From positions 1 to 37,797 of the forward strand of contig NZ_BMMP01000030.1 in NCBI RefSeq assembly GCF_014645895.1: DNA of 37,797 bases. Direction: 5' to 3'. Within the stretch, counting starts at the first letter, position 1. Each line of letters opens with the position of its first letter. The notes under the pieces were generated by a model that ran no database searches, had not been told where the DNA came from, and saw nothing but the letters and a program-made list of their open reading frames with translations. Below, piece by piece: positions 15,979-24,068 of this stretch. The stretch is from Streptomyces daqingensis (GTDB lineage: Bacteria; Actinomycetota; Actinomycetes; Streptomycetales; Streptomycetaceae). The position numbers and the translations under genes are program-made.

Positions 15979-16155
15979 CTACGTCCCACGGTCAGGTCTG
16001 TCGGCATGGTTCGTCCTGACAATGACCGACAAGCCCTGGGTGTCGCGCACGATCTGGAGAGAGCGCAGCCGGACCCAGCGCCGTCTGAGCCATGCAACAA
16101 GCCCGAGCGCAAGGCCAGCTCCCCCTAAAAGGAGCTCCGGGAGGGAATCGATCAT
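15979..16155 (-). CDS. Putative 58-aa membrane protein divergent from cas7 (toxin candidate)
   Basis: The ORF runs leftward from ATG 16155 to TAG 15979, with AGAAGA about 7 nt upstream. It begins MIDSLPELLLGGAGLALGLV: one hydrophobic helix (about residues 5-22) followed by a strongly basic stretch (WLRRRWVRLRS) and a polar tail. It contains a TTA leucine codon, very rare in Streptomyces, and AGA/AGG arginine codons, unlike neighbouring cas genes. Its promoter region holds the sequence matched by the degenerate mini-CRISPR, which lies just downstream on the same strand. That order (gene, then guide RNA, then terminator) fits a CRISPR-repressed toxin, but it could also be a chance ORF. Confidence 0.4.
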   Translation of the reverse strand: MIDSLPELLLGGAGLALGLVAWLRRRWVRLRSLQIVRDTQGLSVIVRTNHADRPDRGT

Positions 16156-16200
16156 CGGTTATCTTCTACTTATCTCTAGCATAGTCTTTGGGTCGGTCAT
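16156..16200. promoter_or_regulatory. AT-rich promoter island with the mini-CRISPR target site
   Basis: Positions 16164-16166 are TTC and 16167-16177 are TACTTATCTCT. The guide spacer starts TACTTGTCTCT, so positions 1-5 and 7-11 match and only position 6 differs; type I effectors flip out every sixth base. Complementarity stops after position 11. TTC fits the TTN PAM reported for type I-U/I-G systems. The island is unusually AT-rich here. Plausible -10 boxes occur on the plus strand (TAGTCT, 16182-16187, with TTATCT at 16159-16164) and on the minus strand (TATGCT, 16178-16183), so the site could control cas7, the small minus-strand ORF, or both. Confidence 0.65.
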
Positions 16201-16325
16201 GGTAGCGCACCGCGCAGGGTGGGCGCTCAGCGGCGTGGAGAGCGGTGTCCGATCTCGCTTATGACCGGTTGTCAGTGGTGCATGACAGGCTGTTCAACTT
16301 GTCGACACGTAAGGGGTGTTCTGGG

Positions 16326-17498
16326 ATGAGTCAGAGCTTGGCGGCGCAGCTCCACGGCGCTGTGGGGGAGGACCGGGTCCACACGGCGGTCGTGGTGCGC
16401 GGGGTGTATCAGCCGGTGGGAGGCGCGGGCTCGACCGTGATGCCGCCGACGTACCCCATCGGCGAGAAGGAGTCCGTGGAGAAGAAGTACGCCGTGCATC
16501 ACCGGTTGGTGGATGGTGGCGAGCCCGTACCGGTGGTGACTGTGGATCAGGAGCCGTCGCAGGCGAACAGGGTGGAAGAGGCCCTGCTTCGGGCACGGGA
16601 TCGCGAGCGGTTGGCGTATCCGTTGTTCGAGATGCGGTGCAAGTCGGCGCAGGGTGAGGTGCGGCTGACGTCGTTGGACTTTCCGCATCGCTACGCAGAT
16701 GCCTACCTCAGGGACAGCCTCGTCGAAGGGAAGCGGTTCGATGAGTCGGAGGTGGGACAACTGTTGCGGTCGACGACGTCAACTGATGTGCGTCCGCTGT
16801 ACGAACGCGATCCCGGGTCCCTCGTGTTCGGGGCATGGGACTCACATCGGAAGGGTCGTTGGCCGAAGTTCGCGCGGTTGTACACAGCGTTCATGTTCGG
16901 AGTGGATCCGCACTTCGTGGACCGGCGGGGAGGTCGGCTCGACCCCCGGAACCTGACGGGAGCGGTGGACGACAAGGCCAAGGCCGAGTCGGACTGGAAG
17001 TTTGTTCCCGCAGGTGAAAAAACGAAGGGCCAGAGACTGAGCGAGATCGGGCACGGCAACATCGCGCCGAGCCGAGTGCCGGGCGGGGTGACGGTGCGCG
17101 AGGTGCACCGTCAGGCGACGGTGTCCTTCGCGGGCTTGGAGCGGCTGCGGTTCGGAGACGCCTCTCCCGAAGGTGAGCAGGCGGCGCGCGCGGCGTTGGC
17201 GGCGCTTGCCTTGGCGGGAGATCGGTTGGCCTTCGGGAAGCCGTCGGTGTGGCTCCGCTCTGGCTGCGACCTGGTCAAGGTCTCTGAGCTGGTCGGCCTT
17301 GAGAAGGCCGGCGGCGAGGTGGACGCCATGGACGTGTCGGTCGAAGAGGCGCTGGCGGCTTTCCACGAACTGCGCGAGCAGGCTGCGGAGTTCGGGGTGG
17401 CTATGTCGTCGGAGACAGTGGCAGTTGAGCCGGTCCCGCAGCTGGCGAAGGCGATCGAGTACGCCGTATCTCAGGCCGTCGACGATGACGGGGAGTGA
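16326..17498 (+). CDS. cas7 (csb1): Csb1/Cas7-type backbone subunit of the type I-U/I-G effector
   Basis: The 390-aa RAMP protein should coat the crRNA spacer in the interference complex. It resembles the GSU0053/Csb1 family, with the N-terminal TAVVVRGVYQPVGGAGSTVM and PPTYPIGE region, a central LVFGAWDSHRKGRWPKFARL segment, and a glycine-rich GGVTVREVHRQATVSFAGL. The start is ATG 16326, with AAGGGG about 10 nt upstream; the in-frame GTG at 16245 is less likely. It leads the effector operon, with csb2 beginning 6 nt after its stop. Expression may be controlled from the promoter island at 16156-16200. Confidence 0.92.
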   Translation: MSQSLAAQLHGAVGEDRVHTAVVVRGVYQPVGGAGSTVMPPTYPIGEKESVEKKYAVHHRLVDGGEPVPVVTVDQEPSQANRVEEALLRARDRERLAYPLFEMRCKSAQGEVRLTSLDFPHRYADAYLRDSLVEGKRFDESEVGQLLRSTTSTDVRPLYERDPGSLVFGAWDSHRKGRWPKFARLYTAFMFGVDPHFVDRRGGRLDPRNLTGAVDDKAKAESDWKFVPAGEKTKGQRLSEIGHGNIAPSRVPGGVTVREVHRQATVSFAGLERLRFGDASPEGEQAARAALAALALAGDRLAFGKPSVWLRSGCDLVKVSELVGLEKAGGEVDAMDVSVEEALAAFHELREQAAEFGVAMSSETVAVEPVPQLAKAIEYAVSQAVDDDGE

Positions 17499-17504
17499 AC
17501 CGGA

Positions 17505-18899
17505 ATGTTGAGCATCGTTGTACGGCTGCGTAGCGGCCGTTACGACGCGGATGGTGACCGGCCCGGTGAGGCTGAGTGGCCGCCTGCCCCATCACGGGTG
17601 TTCTGTGCGCTGACGGCATCGGCCGTGCAGGCGCCCGACTGGGAGGCGTTGCGATGGCTGGAAGCAGCCGGCGTGCCGGAAGTGTGGGACCCGGGTGAGG
17701 CGCTACGGGGGCAGGCGGAGAGCTATGTGGTCACCAACCAGCCATCGCCGAAGGGCGGGAGCCAGACGTGGCCGGGGCGAACGAATGGATTGCGGCGCCG
17801 TGGTTTTGCGACCCCGCCGGCGGACCGATTCGCGATCGTCTGGCCTCAGGCGGATGTCGATGACGTGACTTTGAAGGCCCTGCATCGAATGGCGCTGCGA
17901 GTTCCGTATGTGGGCCGGTCGACCAGCCTCGCGGAGGTGAGCGTAGGGGTGGAATCGCCGGAGTCACCTCCGTCAGGGTGGAGGGTCTGGCGCCCGGTGG
18001 AGCAACGCGAGCGTGGCGAGACGGCGTTGGCAGTGCCGTATGCGGGCTATACGGCTGCGCTGGAGTCGGCATATCAGCGTGGGGACCGGGCGTGGGAAGT
18101 GGCGCGCACTCACCACTACACCCTTCGGCCCGTCCAGTCCTCGGAACCGGATGAGCCGATGCTGCGGGGTCCGTACAGCGATCTGCTGGTGTGGGGCCTG
18201 GCCAAGCCAACAACGCGGATCGGTTCCGAGCAGACGGTGCAGCTTGCCCAGGCATTGCGGCGGGCGGTGCTGGCCCGCACCGCGGACCCGATCCCGGCTC
18301 AGGTCTCCGGACATGGTGCCGACGGGCGCCCGCATGTGTCGTTCGTGGTGCTGCCGCACGTGGGACGGGAGCACGCGGACGGGCGTGTAATGGGGCTTGG
18401 GCTGGCAGTTCCGAATGATCTGCCGCCCGCGGAGTGGCAGGCCTTGGCGCGGGGGGTGATGGCGCCCCCACTGACGTCGTTGACAGTCCGGAGGAACTGG
18501 CCGGTGCTGCGGTTGACGCAGGAGACCGGACGTGAGTGGTCTTTGCAGGCCGAGCGGTGGACGGCGGGTCCACACGGAGCCCGGCGTTGGGTCACAGCGA
18601 CACCGCTCATCGCGGACGGCCGGCTGCGTCGGGGGCGTACGAGTGAGGAGTTGGTGCGCCGGTCTCTGGCCAAGGCCGGTTACCCCGAGCCGGACGAGGT
18701 GGAGACGTCCACAGGCCCGCTCCTGGAGGGGTCGCCCTGGCGTCCGGCGGCAGGCACTCTGCCCGAAAACGCTCGCGGCTTTCCGATGCTTCATGCGCGG
18801 GTGACCTTCCACCGGCCGCTGCTAGGGCCGCTTTTCGCGGGGAAGATGCGGTACCTCGGGCTGGGGCTGTTCGTTCCGCAGCGTAAGGAGAAGCGTTGA
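17505..18899 (+). CDS. cas5-cas6 (csb2): Csb2, Cas5-Cas6 fusion that processes and caps crRNA
   Basis: The 464-aa protein belongs to the GSU0054/Csb2 family of type I-U/I-G. The N-terminal part is Cas5-like (MLSIVVRLRSGRYDA, then WPPAPSRVFCALTASAV). The C-terminal part is Cas6-like, with SFVVLPHVGREHADGRVMGL and the terminal glycine-rich RNA-binding loop GKMRYLGLGLFVP. Histidines in the PHVG and GRPHVSF segments are candidates for the endoribonuclease active site. It would cut the repeat hairpin and hold the 5' handle. The start is ATG 17505. The stop overlaps the cas3 ATG. Confidence 0.92.
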   Translation: MLSIVVRLRSGRYDADGDRPGEAEWPPAPSRVFCALTASAVQAPDWEALRWLEAAGVPEVWDPGEALRGQAESYVVTNQPSPKGGSQTWPGRTNGLRRRGFATPPADRFAIVWPQADVDDVTLKALHRMALRVPYVGRSTSLAEVSVGVESPESPPSGWRVWRPVEQRERGETALAVPYAGYTAALESAYQRGDRAWEVARTHHYTLRPVQSSEPDEPMLRGPYSDLLVWGLAKPTTRIGSEQTVQLAQALRRAVLARTADPIPAQVSGHGADGRPHVSFVVLPHVGREHADGRVMGLGLAVPNDLPPAEWQALARGVMAPPLTSLTVRRNWPVLRLTQETGREWSLQAERWTAGPHGARRWVTATPLIADGRLRRGRTSEELVRRSLAKAGYPEPDEVETSTGPLLEGSPWRPAAGTLPENARGFPMLHARVTFHRPLLGPLFAGKMRYLGLGLFVPQRKEKR

Positions 18900-21847
18900 T
18901 GGACGAGTTGGCCGTCGCAGACTTCGACGCTTTCTGCCGGGAAGTACACGGCCACACGCCGTTCCCCTGGCAGCAGCGGCTGCTGGAGCGCGTGGTGGAC
19001 CGTGGTTGGCCCGAGCTGATCGATGTGCCAACTGGGCTGGGTAAGACCGCAGTCATCGACGTCGCCGTCTTTGCTTCCGCCTTGGGGGCGGAACAGGCCC
19101 GCCGGCGCATCTTCTTCGTCGTCGACCGGCGCCTGGTGGTCGACGAGGCATTCGAGCACGCCAATCGCCTGCGCCGTTCCTTCGAAGAGACGCCGGCGCG
19201 CGGACCGGTGACGCAACAGGTAGCCGAGCAGCTACGAGCCGATGGCGACGACGACAAGGTCGTGTTGGAGACGACGCGGATGCGCGGCGGCGTGGACTGG
19301 TCATGGAACTGGCTGGAGCGTCCCGACCGACACGCCGTCGTAGTAGGGACCGTCGACCAGGTCGGAAGCCGTTTGTTTTTCCGTGGTTACGGCGTCGGTC
19401 AGCAAATCCGGCCTATTGATGCTGCGTTGGTCGGTACCGACAGCCTCATCGTGGTCGACGAAGCCCACCTCTCCGGCCCCTTCCTCACCAGCGTCCGCGA
19501 CGCCCTCGCGCACGATGCCCCCGAGCATGGGCCGACGGGGCAGCCGCTGCTTGTGGCGATGACCGCCAGCCCCCGTGGTGCCGACGCCCGCGTCCACCGC
19601 CTCGACGAGGACGATCTGGCACATCCGGAAGCCGCTCGTCGGCTGGGTTCGCACAAGGAACTGCACGCGCTGAGCGTGAAGACGACGAAGAAGAACGTGC
19701 ACCAGGTCGTTCCCGCTGCCCTGGCCCGCAGCGCTCGCCACCTGGGTGAAGCGGGAAAGGTGGTGCTGGTGGTGTGCAACTCCATCGCCCGCGCCCGCGC
19801 CGTGCACGACGACCTGAGCGCTGAGAGAAGCAACCTCGAAAAGGACAGCAGCACCGCGGTGCTGCTGATCGGCCGCAATCGGCCCCTGGCCCGCGACTAT
19901 CTTCTCCACGACTGGTACGAGCAGATTCGCGCCGGCCGCGAGACCGCCCCCAACGGCGTGCTGTACGTCGTCGCCACCCAGACGGTCGAAGTAGGGGCCA
20001 ATATCGACGCCGACGCATTGGTCACCGAAGCAGCATCCCTGCCTGCGTTGTTGCAACGCCTCGGCCGCCTGAATCGCCTCGGCCGCCGCAGCCCAGCCCG
20101 TGCTCTCGTCGTCGCCGGAACCACCGACACTTCAGGCGTCTATGGAGAGGCCAGGGACGCCACTTGGGAGTGGCTGACCAGGCATACCCCCGCTCGCACG
20201 TTGACCGCCCGCTCTTTTCCCGACCTCGACGGCGCCGGTCTGGATGTTTCGCCCCAAGCGCTGCGGGACCTCACCAATAGCGTCCCTGAACAGGAACGCT
20301 CTCAGCTGACCGGAGATGAGCCGTACGTCCCCACGCTCAACTATGAAGTGCTGGAAGCGTGGACTGCCACCGATCCCGCGCCCTCTTCCGACCCGGCGCT
20401 GGCGCCTTTCCTGCACGGTATCGACCATGGTGAGCCACAGGTGACCCTTGTTTGGCGTTCAGACGTGGATGTGCAACACGTCGAGGCGTCAGCTGCCGTG
20501 CTCGCCGCCATTCCCCCTGCGGCAGAGGAAGGCATTGAACTTCCTCTCCCGACCGTACGACAGTGGCTACGTACAGGTCCCGCCCCTGACATCGTGGCCA
20601 GCGACATTGAAGGCGCGCCACACGAGGCCCTCCCCACGGCCGCTGGCAATGGCGAGTCCCGGCGGGCACTGCGGTACGCACCCGACGGCACCATCGAGCC
20701 CGTAGCGGCGGGCGAACTCGTGCCCGGAGACCTGCTCGTCGTCCCTACCGATTACGGCGGCTGCGACATCTACGGCTGGGCACCGAACTCTCGCACACCA
20801 GTGCTCGACTTGGGCGACCTCGTCGGCGGTCACCGGCACCGCCGGGCTGCCTGCCGGCTCATCCCCACGCTCGACCGAGTGCTGGACCAGTGGGACCCCG
20901 AACTTGCCCCCGCATGGACTGACGCTCGTACTGAGCTTGCGAAGCAACTTGCCGAAGAGGACGGGCCGTGCGACCCGAGTCGTCTGGCCGAACTCCTCAA
21001 ACGGCTGCGTGAGGACTTCGAACGCATCGAGAAGGACCGCGGTCGGTGGTCGGGCGCCCTACCGCATATGCACATTCTGCGGACTCTCGTTGACCGTCCG
21101 GCTGCGATGAGCTACACGACTACCACTGATCAAGGAACTGAACGGGTCCACCATTTGATCGTCTCGGCCAGAAAGGGCATTAGCGTCAGCGGAGACGCCA
21201 CAACAGCCGGCTCGGCCGCCACCGGAAGGCCGATGGGCCTACGCTCCCACCAGCTCGCGGTGCGCAAACGGGCGGAGGAGTTCGGCCGCAACCTTGCCCT
21301 CCCCGCAGAAGTCGTCAACAGCGTGGCCTTGGCTGCCGAATGGCACGACGAAGGCAAACGCGACGACCGCTGCCAATGCATGCTTCACGGCGGTAACGCA
21401 TGGCTCGCGGCCGCAGCCCCTGAGCCACTTGCGAAGTCCGGCCTCGATCCCACCGATCGCCAGGCCTTCGTGCGTGCCTGGCGACGCTCGAACTATCCGG
21501 CCGGGATGCGCCACGAAGCCCTTTCCGCCCGCATCGCCTCCGGCCGGCTCGATTCCCGTACGGCAAACGGCGATTCAGCGATCGATACCGATCTCGTTCT
21601 GCACTTGATCGCCGCCCATCACGGGCACAACCGCCCGCTTCTGCCACCTGTCAACGACGCCCAACCGATCACTGTCACCGACGACAACGGCCGCGCATAC
21701 TCCAGCGATCACACTGTCGACCACGACGCTCCAGAACGCTTCACCCGCCTTAACCAGCGCTATGGCCGATGGAATCTCGCACGCCTGGAAGCGGTCGTCC
21801 GGCTCGCCGACATCTGGTGTTCCGCTCGGCAGGAGGAGAAGAAGTGA
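18899..21847 (+). CDS. cas3: Cas3 helicase-nuclease with C-terminal HD domain
   Basis: The 982-aa protein unwinds and degrades target DNA after effector recruitment. The start is ATG 18899, overlapping the csb2 stop, with AAGGAG upstream. The superfamily 2 helicase comes first: Walker A PTGLGKT (Lys49), DEAH box at residues 187-190 (VVDEAHLSGPF) and motif VI QRLGRLNRLG at 386-395. The HD nuclease is at the C-terminus, with EWHDEGKRDD (His816-Asp817), MRHEALSA and AAHHGHNRP. Helicase before HD is the type I-U/I-G order, the reverse of type I-E. All motifs are intact. The stop overlaps the next gene as GTGA. Confidence 0.96.
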   Translation: MDELAVADFDAFCREVHGHTPFPWQQRLLERVVDRGWPELIDVPTGLGKTAVIDVAVFASALGAEQARRRIFFVVDRRLVVDEAFEHANRLRRSFEETPARGPVTQQVAEQLRADGDDDKVVLETTRMRGGVDWSWNWLERPDRHAVVVGTVDQVGSRLFFRGYGVGQQIRPIDAALVGTDSLIVVDEAHLSGPFLTSVRDALAHDAPEHGPTGQPLLVAMTASPRGADARVHRLDEDDLAHPEAARRLGSHKELHALSVKTTKKNVHQVVPAALARSARHLGEAGKVVLVVCNSIARARAVHDDLSAERSNLEKDSSTAVLLIGRNRPLARDYLLHDWYEQIRAGRETAPNGVLYVVATQTVEVGANIDADALVTEAASLPALLQRLGRLNRLGRRSPARALVVAGTTDTSGVYGEARDATWEWLTRHTPARTLTARSFPDLDGAGLDVSPQALRDLTNSVPEQERSQLTGDEPYVPTLNYEVLEAWTATDPAPSSDPALAPFLHGIDHGEPQVTLVWRSDVDVQHVEASAAVLAAIPPAAEEGIELPLPTVRQWLRTGPAPDIVASDIEGAPHEALPTAAGNGESRRALRYAPDGTIEPVAAGELVPGDLLVVPTDYGGCDIYGWAPNSRTPVLDLGDLVGGHRHRRAACRLIPTLDRVLDQWDPELAPAWTDARTELAKQLAEEDGPCDPSRLAELLKRLREDFERIEKDRGRWSGALPHMHILRTLVDRPAAMSYTTTTDQGTERVHHLIVSARKGISVSGDATTAGSAATGRPMGLRSHQLAVRKRAEEFGRNLALPAEVVNSVALAAEWHDEGKRDDRCQCMLHGGNAWLAAAAPEPLAKSGLDPTDRQAFVRAWRRSNYPAGMRHEALSARIASGRLDSRTANGDSAIDTDLVLHLIAAHHGHNRPLLPPVNDAQPITVTDDNGRAYSSDHTVDHDAPERFTRLNQRYGRWNLARLEAVVRLADIWCSARQEEKK

Positions 21848-22782
21848 GCCACCGCCTCGAACTCCCTGCCCTGGCTGGCCGTGACCAACTGGGATTCCTC
21901 GCCGCTGTAGGCCTCACCCGCCTGCTCCATCTCCAGCAGCCCGACGTCTACCTGTCCTTCTCCCCCGAGACCGCCGCCGCCGTCCTCACCAGCCGGTACA
22001 AGACGGTCGATGACATCGTCGCCGACCTACACGGACTCATCCAGGCCGCCGACGATGAAGCCGCCATCATCGACGTCCACCCTGATCTCCCCTTCAGAGC
22101 CGGCACGGGACGCGACCCCATGCGCCCCCAACGAGCGGAGTATCGGCAACTCGCTTCCAGAGCTCGAGAAATCGACCCTCACTTCACCGACCACTGGCTC
22201 CCCTCCATCGCCACCGACATGGCCACCGACCGCACCGGCCGCGCCGCCCTGACCCCCTTCATGGCCCCCCGTGGCAAGCAGAACGTCCGCTCCTACTTCG
22301 AGAAACCCCTGACCGCCGTCCGCTCCGACCCCGGGTACTTGCGCGAAGCCCTTGTCCAATGGCGCCGCGTCCCGGGTTTCACCGGCGAGTACCTGGACCA
22401 CCGCGTCGAACACAGCGCAGCCGATCATCCTCGGGGAGAAACCGGTCAGGAACGCGGTGTCCCGGGGGCCACCTGGCTCGCCACCATGGCGCTGCCGCTC
22501 TTCCGCCTCACTGGGGACGGCTCACGCAGGAAAGCGACCTGCTGGCATACCGTCGACCGCTCCACTTACATGATCTGGCCGCTTTGGACACGCCCTCTTG
22601 CTCCTGCAGCAATCCGCGCTCTACTCGACCATCCCATCTTCCGCCCCCTCGATGACCAGCCCACCCTCACCGCACGCGCCTGGGAGCCTCTTGCGGTCTT
22701 CAGTGCTTCAGCAGCCCGCCGCATTCCGCACCCCAAATTCGAAGGACTCCTGGCTCCCGCCGGGCTTCGCCTCGTCAACTGA
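21844..22782 (+). CDS. Short Cas8-like or Cas3-associated subunit of the type I-U/I-G system
   Basis: This 312-aa gene starts at GTG 21844, overlapping the cas3 stop, with GGAGGAG upstream. It opens with LELPALAGRDQLGFLAAVGL, the pattern seen at the start of Csx17/Csb3-type subunits (Cas8u/Cas8g), and later has FMAPRGKQNVRSYF and AWEPLAVFSASAARRIPHPK. Csx17 is usually at least twice this length, so this may be the Csb3-like short form or the family annotated as a type I-G Cas3 extension. Position and coupling to cas3 make a large-subunit or recruitment role likely. The boundary with array 2 follows within about 260 nt. Confidence 0.7.
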   Translation: MSHRLELPALAGRDQLGFLAAVGLTRLLHLQQPDVYLSFSPETAAAVLTSRYKTVDDIVADLHGLIQAADDEAAIIDVHPDLPFRAGTGRDPMRPQRAEYRQLASRAREIDPHFTDHWLPSIATDMATDRTGRAALTPFMAPRGKQNVRSYFEKPLTAVRSDPGYLREALVQWRRVPGFTGEYLDHRVEHSAADHPRGETGQERGVPGATWLATMALPLFRLTGDGSRRKATCWHTVDRSTYMIWPLWTRPLAPAAIRALLDHPIFRPLDDQPTLTARAWEPLAVFSASAARRIPHPKFEGLLAPAGLRLVN

Positions 22783-22817
22783 TGGTCCGCGGTGCCCCAC
22801 GCGGCGTGTACGGCCAC

Positions 22818-23046
22818 TCGGTAGAGGGTCCATTGGGCGCGGCGCTGCGCATGAACGCTGGAGGCCCACGACTACCGCGCCCAAGTCCACCCGGCGACGC
22901 TCTGCGTCTTCCGTGATCTGCTCGCGTTCTGCGGCTGGATGGCCTTGCTGGTGTCCGAGGATGCAGGGTTGTTGCTCGCCCTGAATGCGTAGAGAAGCGT
23001 ACTGACCCGTGGGGTCGGCTGAAGTACCGCAAGTTGCCTGGTCAGA
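22818..23046 (+). pseudogene. Decayed copy of the glycosyltransferase 3' end
   Basis: This stretch aligns with 11090-11340 of the intact glycosyltransferase gene. It shares long identical blocks such as CAAGTCCACCCGGCGACGCT and the segment encoding a tryptophan-methionine-alanine run, followed by a corrupted TGCTCGCCCTGAA block. It has several frameshifts and a stop, and lacks the last 100 nt of the gene. It runs directly into the first, degenerate repeat of array 2, just as the intact gene stands directly before array 1. It records a duplication of the gene-end/array/leader block. Confidence 0.85.
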
Positions 23047-23743
23047 CGACAAACGGAGCCGCGGTTCGAAGACCGCGGTGATAGGCCTGATCTTCATCAC
23101 CCCCTTCTTGGCTGGGAGGGCCGCAACGGTGCCGCGGCTGGAAGACCGCGGTGACCACGGGCTGGGACACCTACCTCCCCGCCTCGTACTGGCCGCAACG
23201 GTGCCGCGGTCCGGGGACTGCGGTGACCCGTCGACAACCCCAGCTACTGGGGTCCGTGGGACGAGCCGCAACGGTGCCGCAGTCCGGAGACCGCGGTGAC
23301 ATCGCGTACTGCTTGACGAATCCGCTGGCGGTCACGTCGCCGCAACGGTGCCGCAGTTCGGAGACCGCGGTGACCGACGATCCGGCCCTGCCGGGCGACG
23401 ATCGTTGCTTCGCCGCAACGGAGCCGCAGCTCGGAGACCGCGGTGACAACCCGGACGAGAAGGACAGCTACACCGCGATCAACGGGCCGTAACGGTGCCG
23501 CAGCCCGGAGACCGCGGTGACGGCGCTGCCTGGACTCCCGATGGGTGACGGGATGCGCTAGCCGCAACGGAGCCGCAGCCCGGAGACCGCGGTGACACGT
23601 CTGGCACACCCCAACGCCAGCCCGTCATTCTGTTGCCGCAACGGAGCCGCAGTCTGGAGACCGCGGTGACTCTCCTGCGCGGCCTCGGCCGCCATCATCG
23701 AAGCCATGCCGCAACGGAGCCGCAGTCCGGAGACCGCGGTGAC
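23047..23743 (-). CRISPR. CRISPR array 2: 10 repeats, 9 spacers
   Basis: Repeats start at 23047, 23120, 23192, 23265, 23339, 23412, 23486, 23561, 23635 and 23708; spacers are 36-39 nt. The repeat is the same 36-nt family as array 1 but more variable. Leader-side repeats carry AACGGAGCCG where array 1 has AACGGTGCCG, and the two leftmost copies are strongly eroded. As in array 1 the leader is on the right, so transcription is leftward. Spacers share no obvious identity with array 1. Some read as coding-like, for example one encoding VDNPSYWGPWDE. Confidence 0.97.
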
Positions 23744-23982
23744 AGCTCTGCCATTCTATGGGCTCTGACCTGCTCCGTTGCAGTCGTGTGCGAGAGGTCC
23801 CCTACCGTCGGGTACGAGAGTCAGTCTGCGTCATCCTTGTGCGGCAGAAACACAGGTCCGACCTGCATGCGAGCGCTCCCCGGAAATCAGAGTGCCACTA
23901 CACCGCTCGTGAAGAAGGCCAAGAGACACCAGGTCCGCGCATGGTGGTCCTGTGATCAGTGGCGCTCCATATGAACAGTTCA
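23744..23982 (-). promoter_or_regulatory. Leader of array 2
   Basis: It is homologous to leader 1 at 13291-13533, nearly identical over the first 51 nt next to the array and ending with the same CCATATGAACAGTTC. The middle has diverged. Here no cas gene follows; the next gene is a GntR regulator pointing towards it from 24069-24830. No gene is seen between the leader and 24069. Confidence 0.8.
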
Positions 23983-24068
23983 CGGAGCGCAGTTTCTCCG
24001 ACCGCGTCACGGGCGGCGGTTCCGGGGAATGTAACGGTGCCGGGTGAGTTCCAGTTGTGGTCTGTTAC

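Noticed and set aside
16199..16264. A 21-codon plus-strand ORF ending in a TTA codon, downstream of the target island.
   Set aside because: It has no good ribosome site and is too short to judge without conservation data; the minus-strand ORF is the better candidate.
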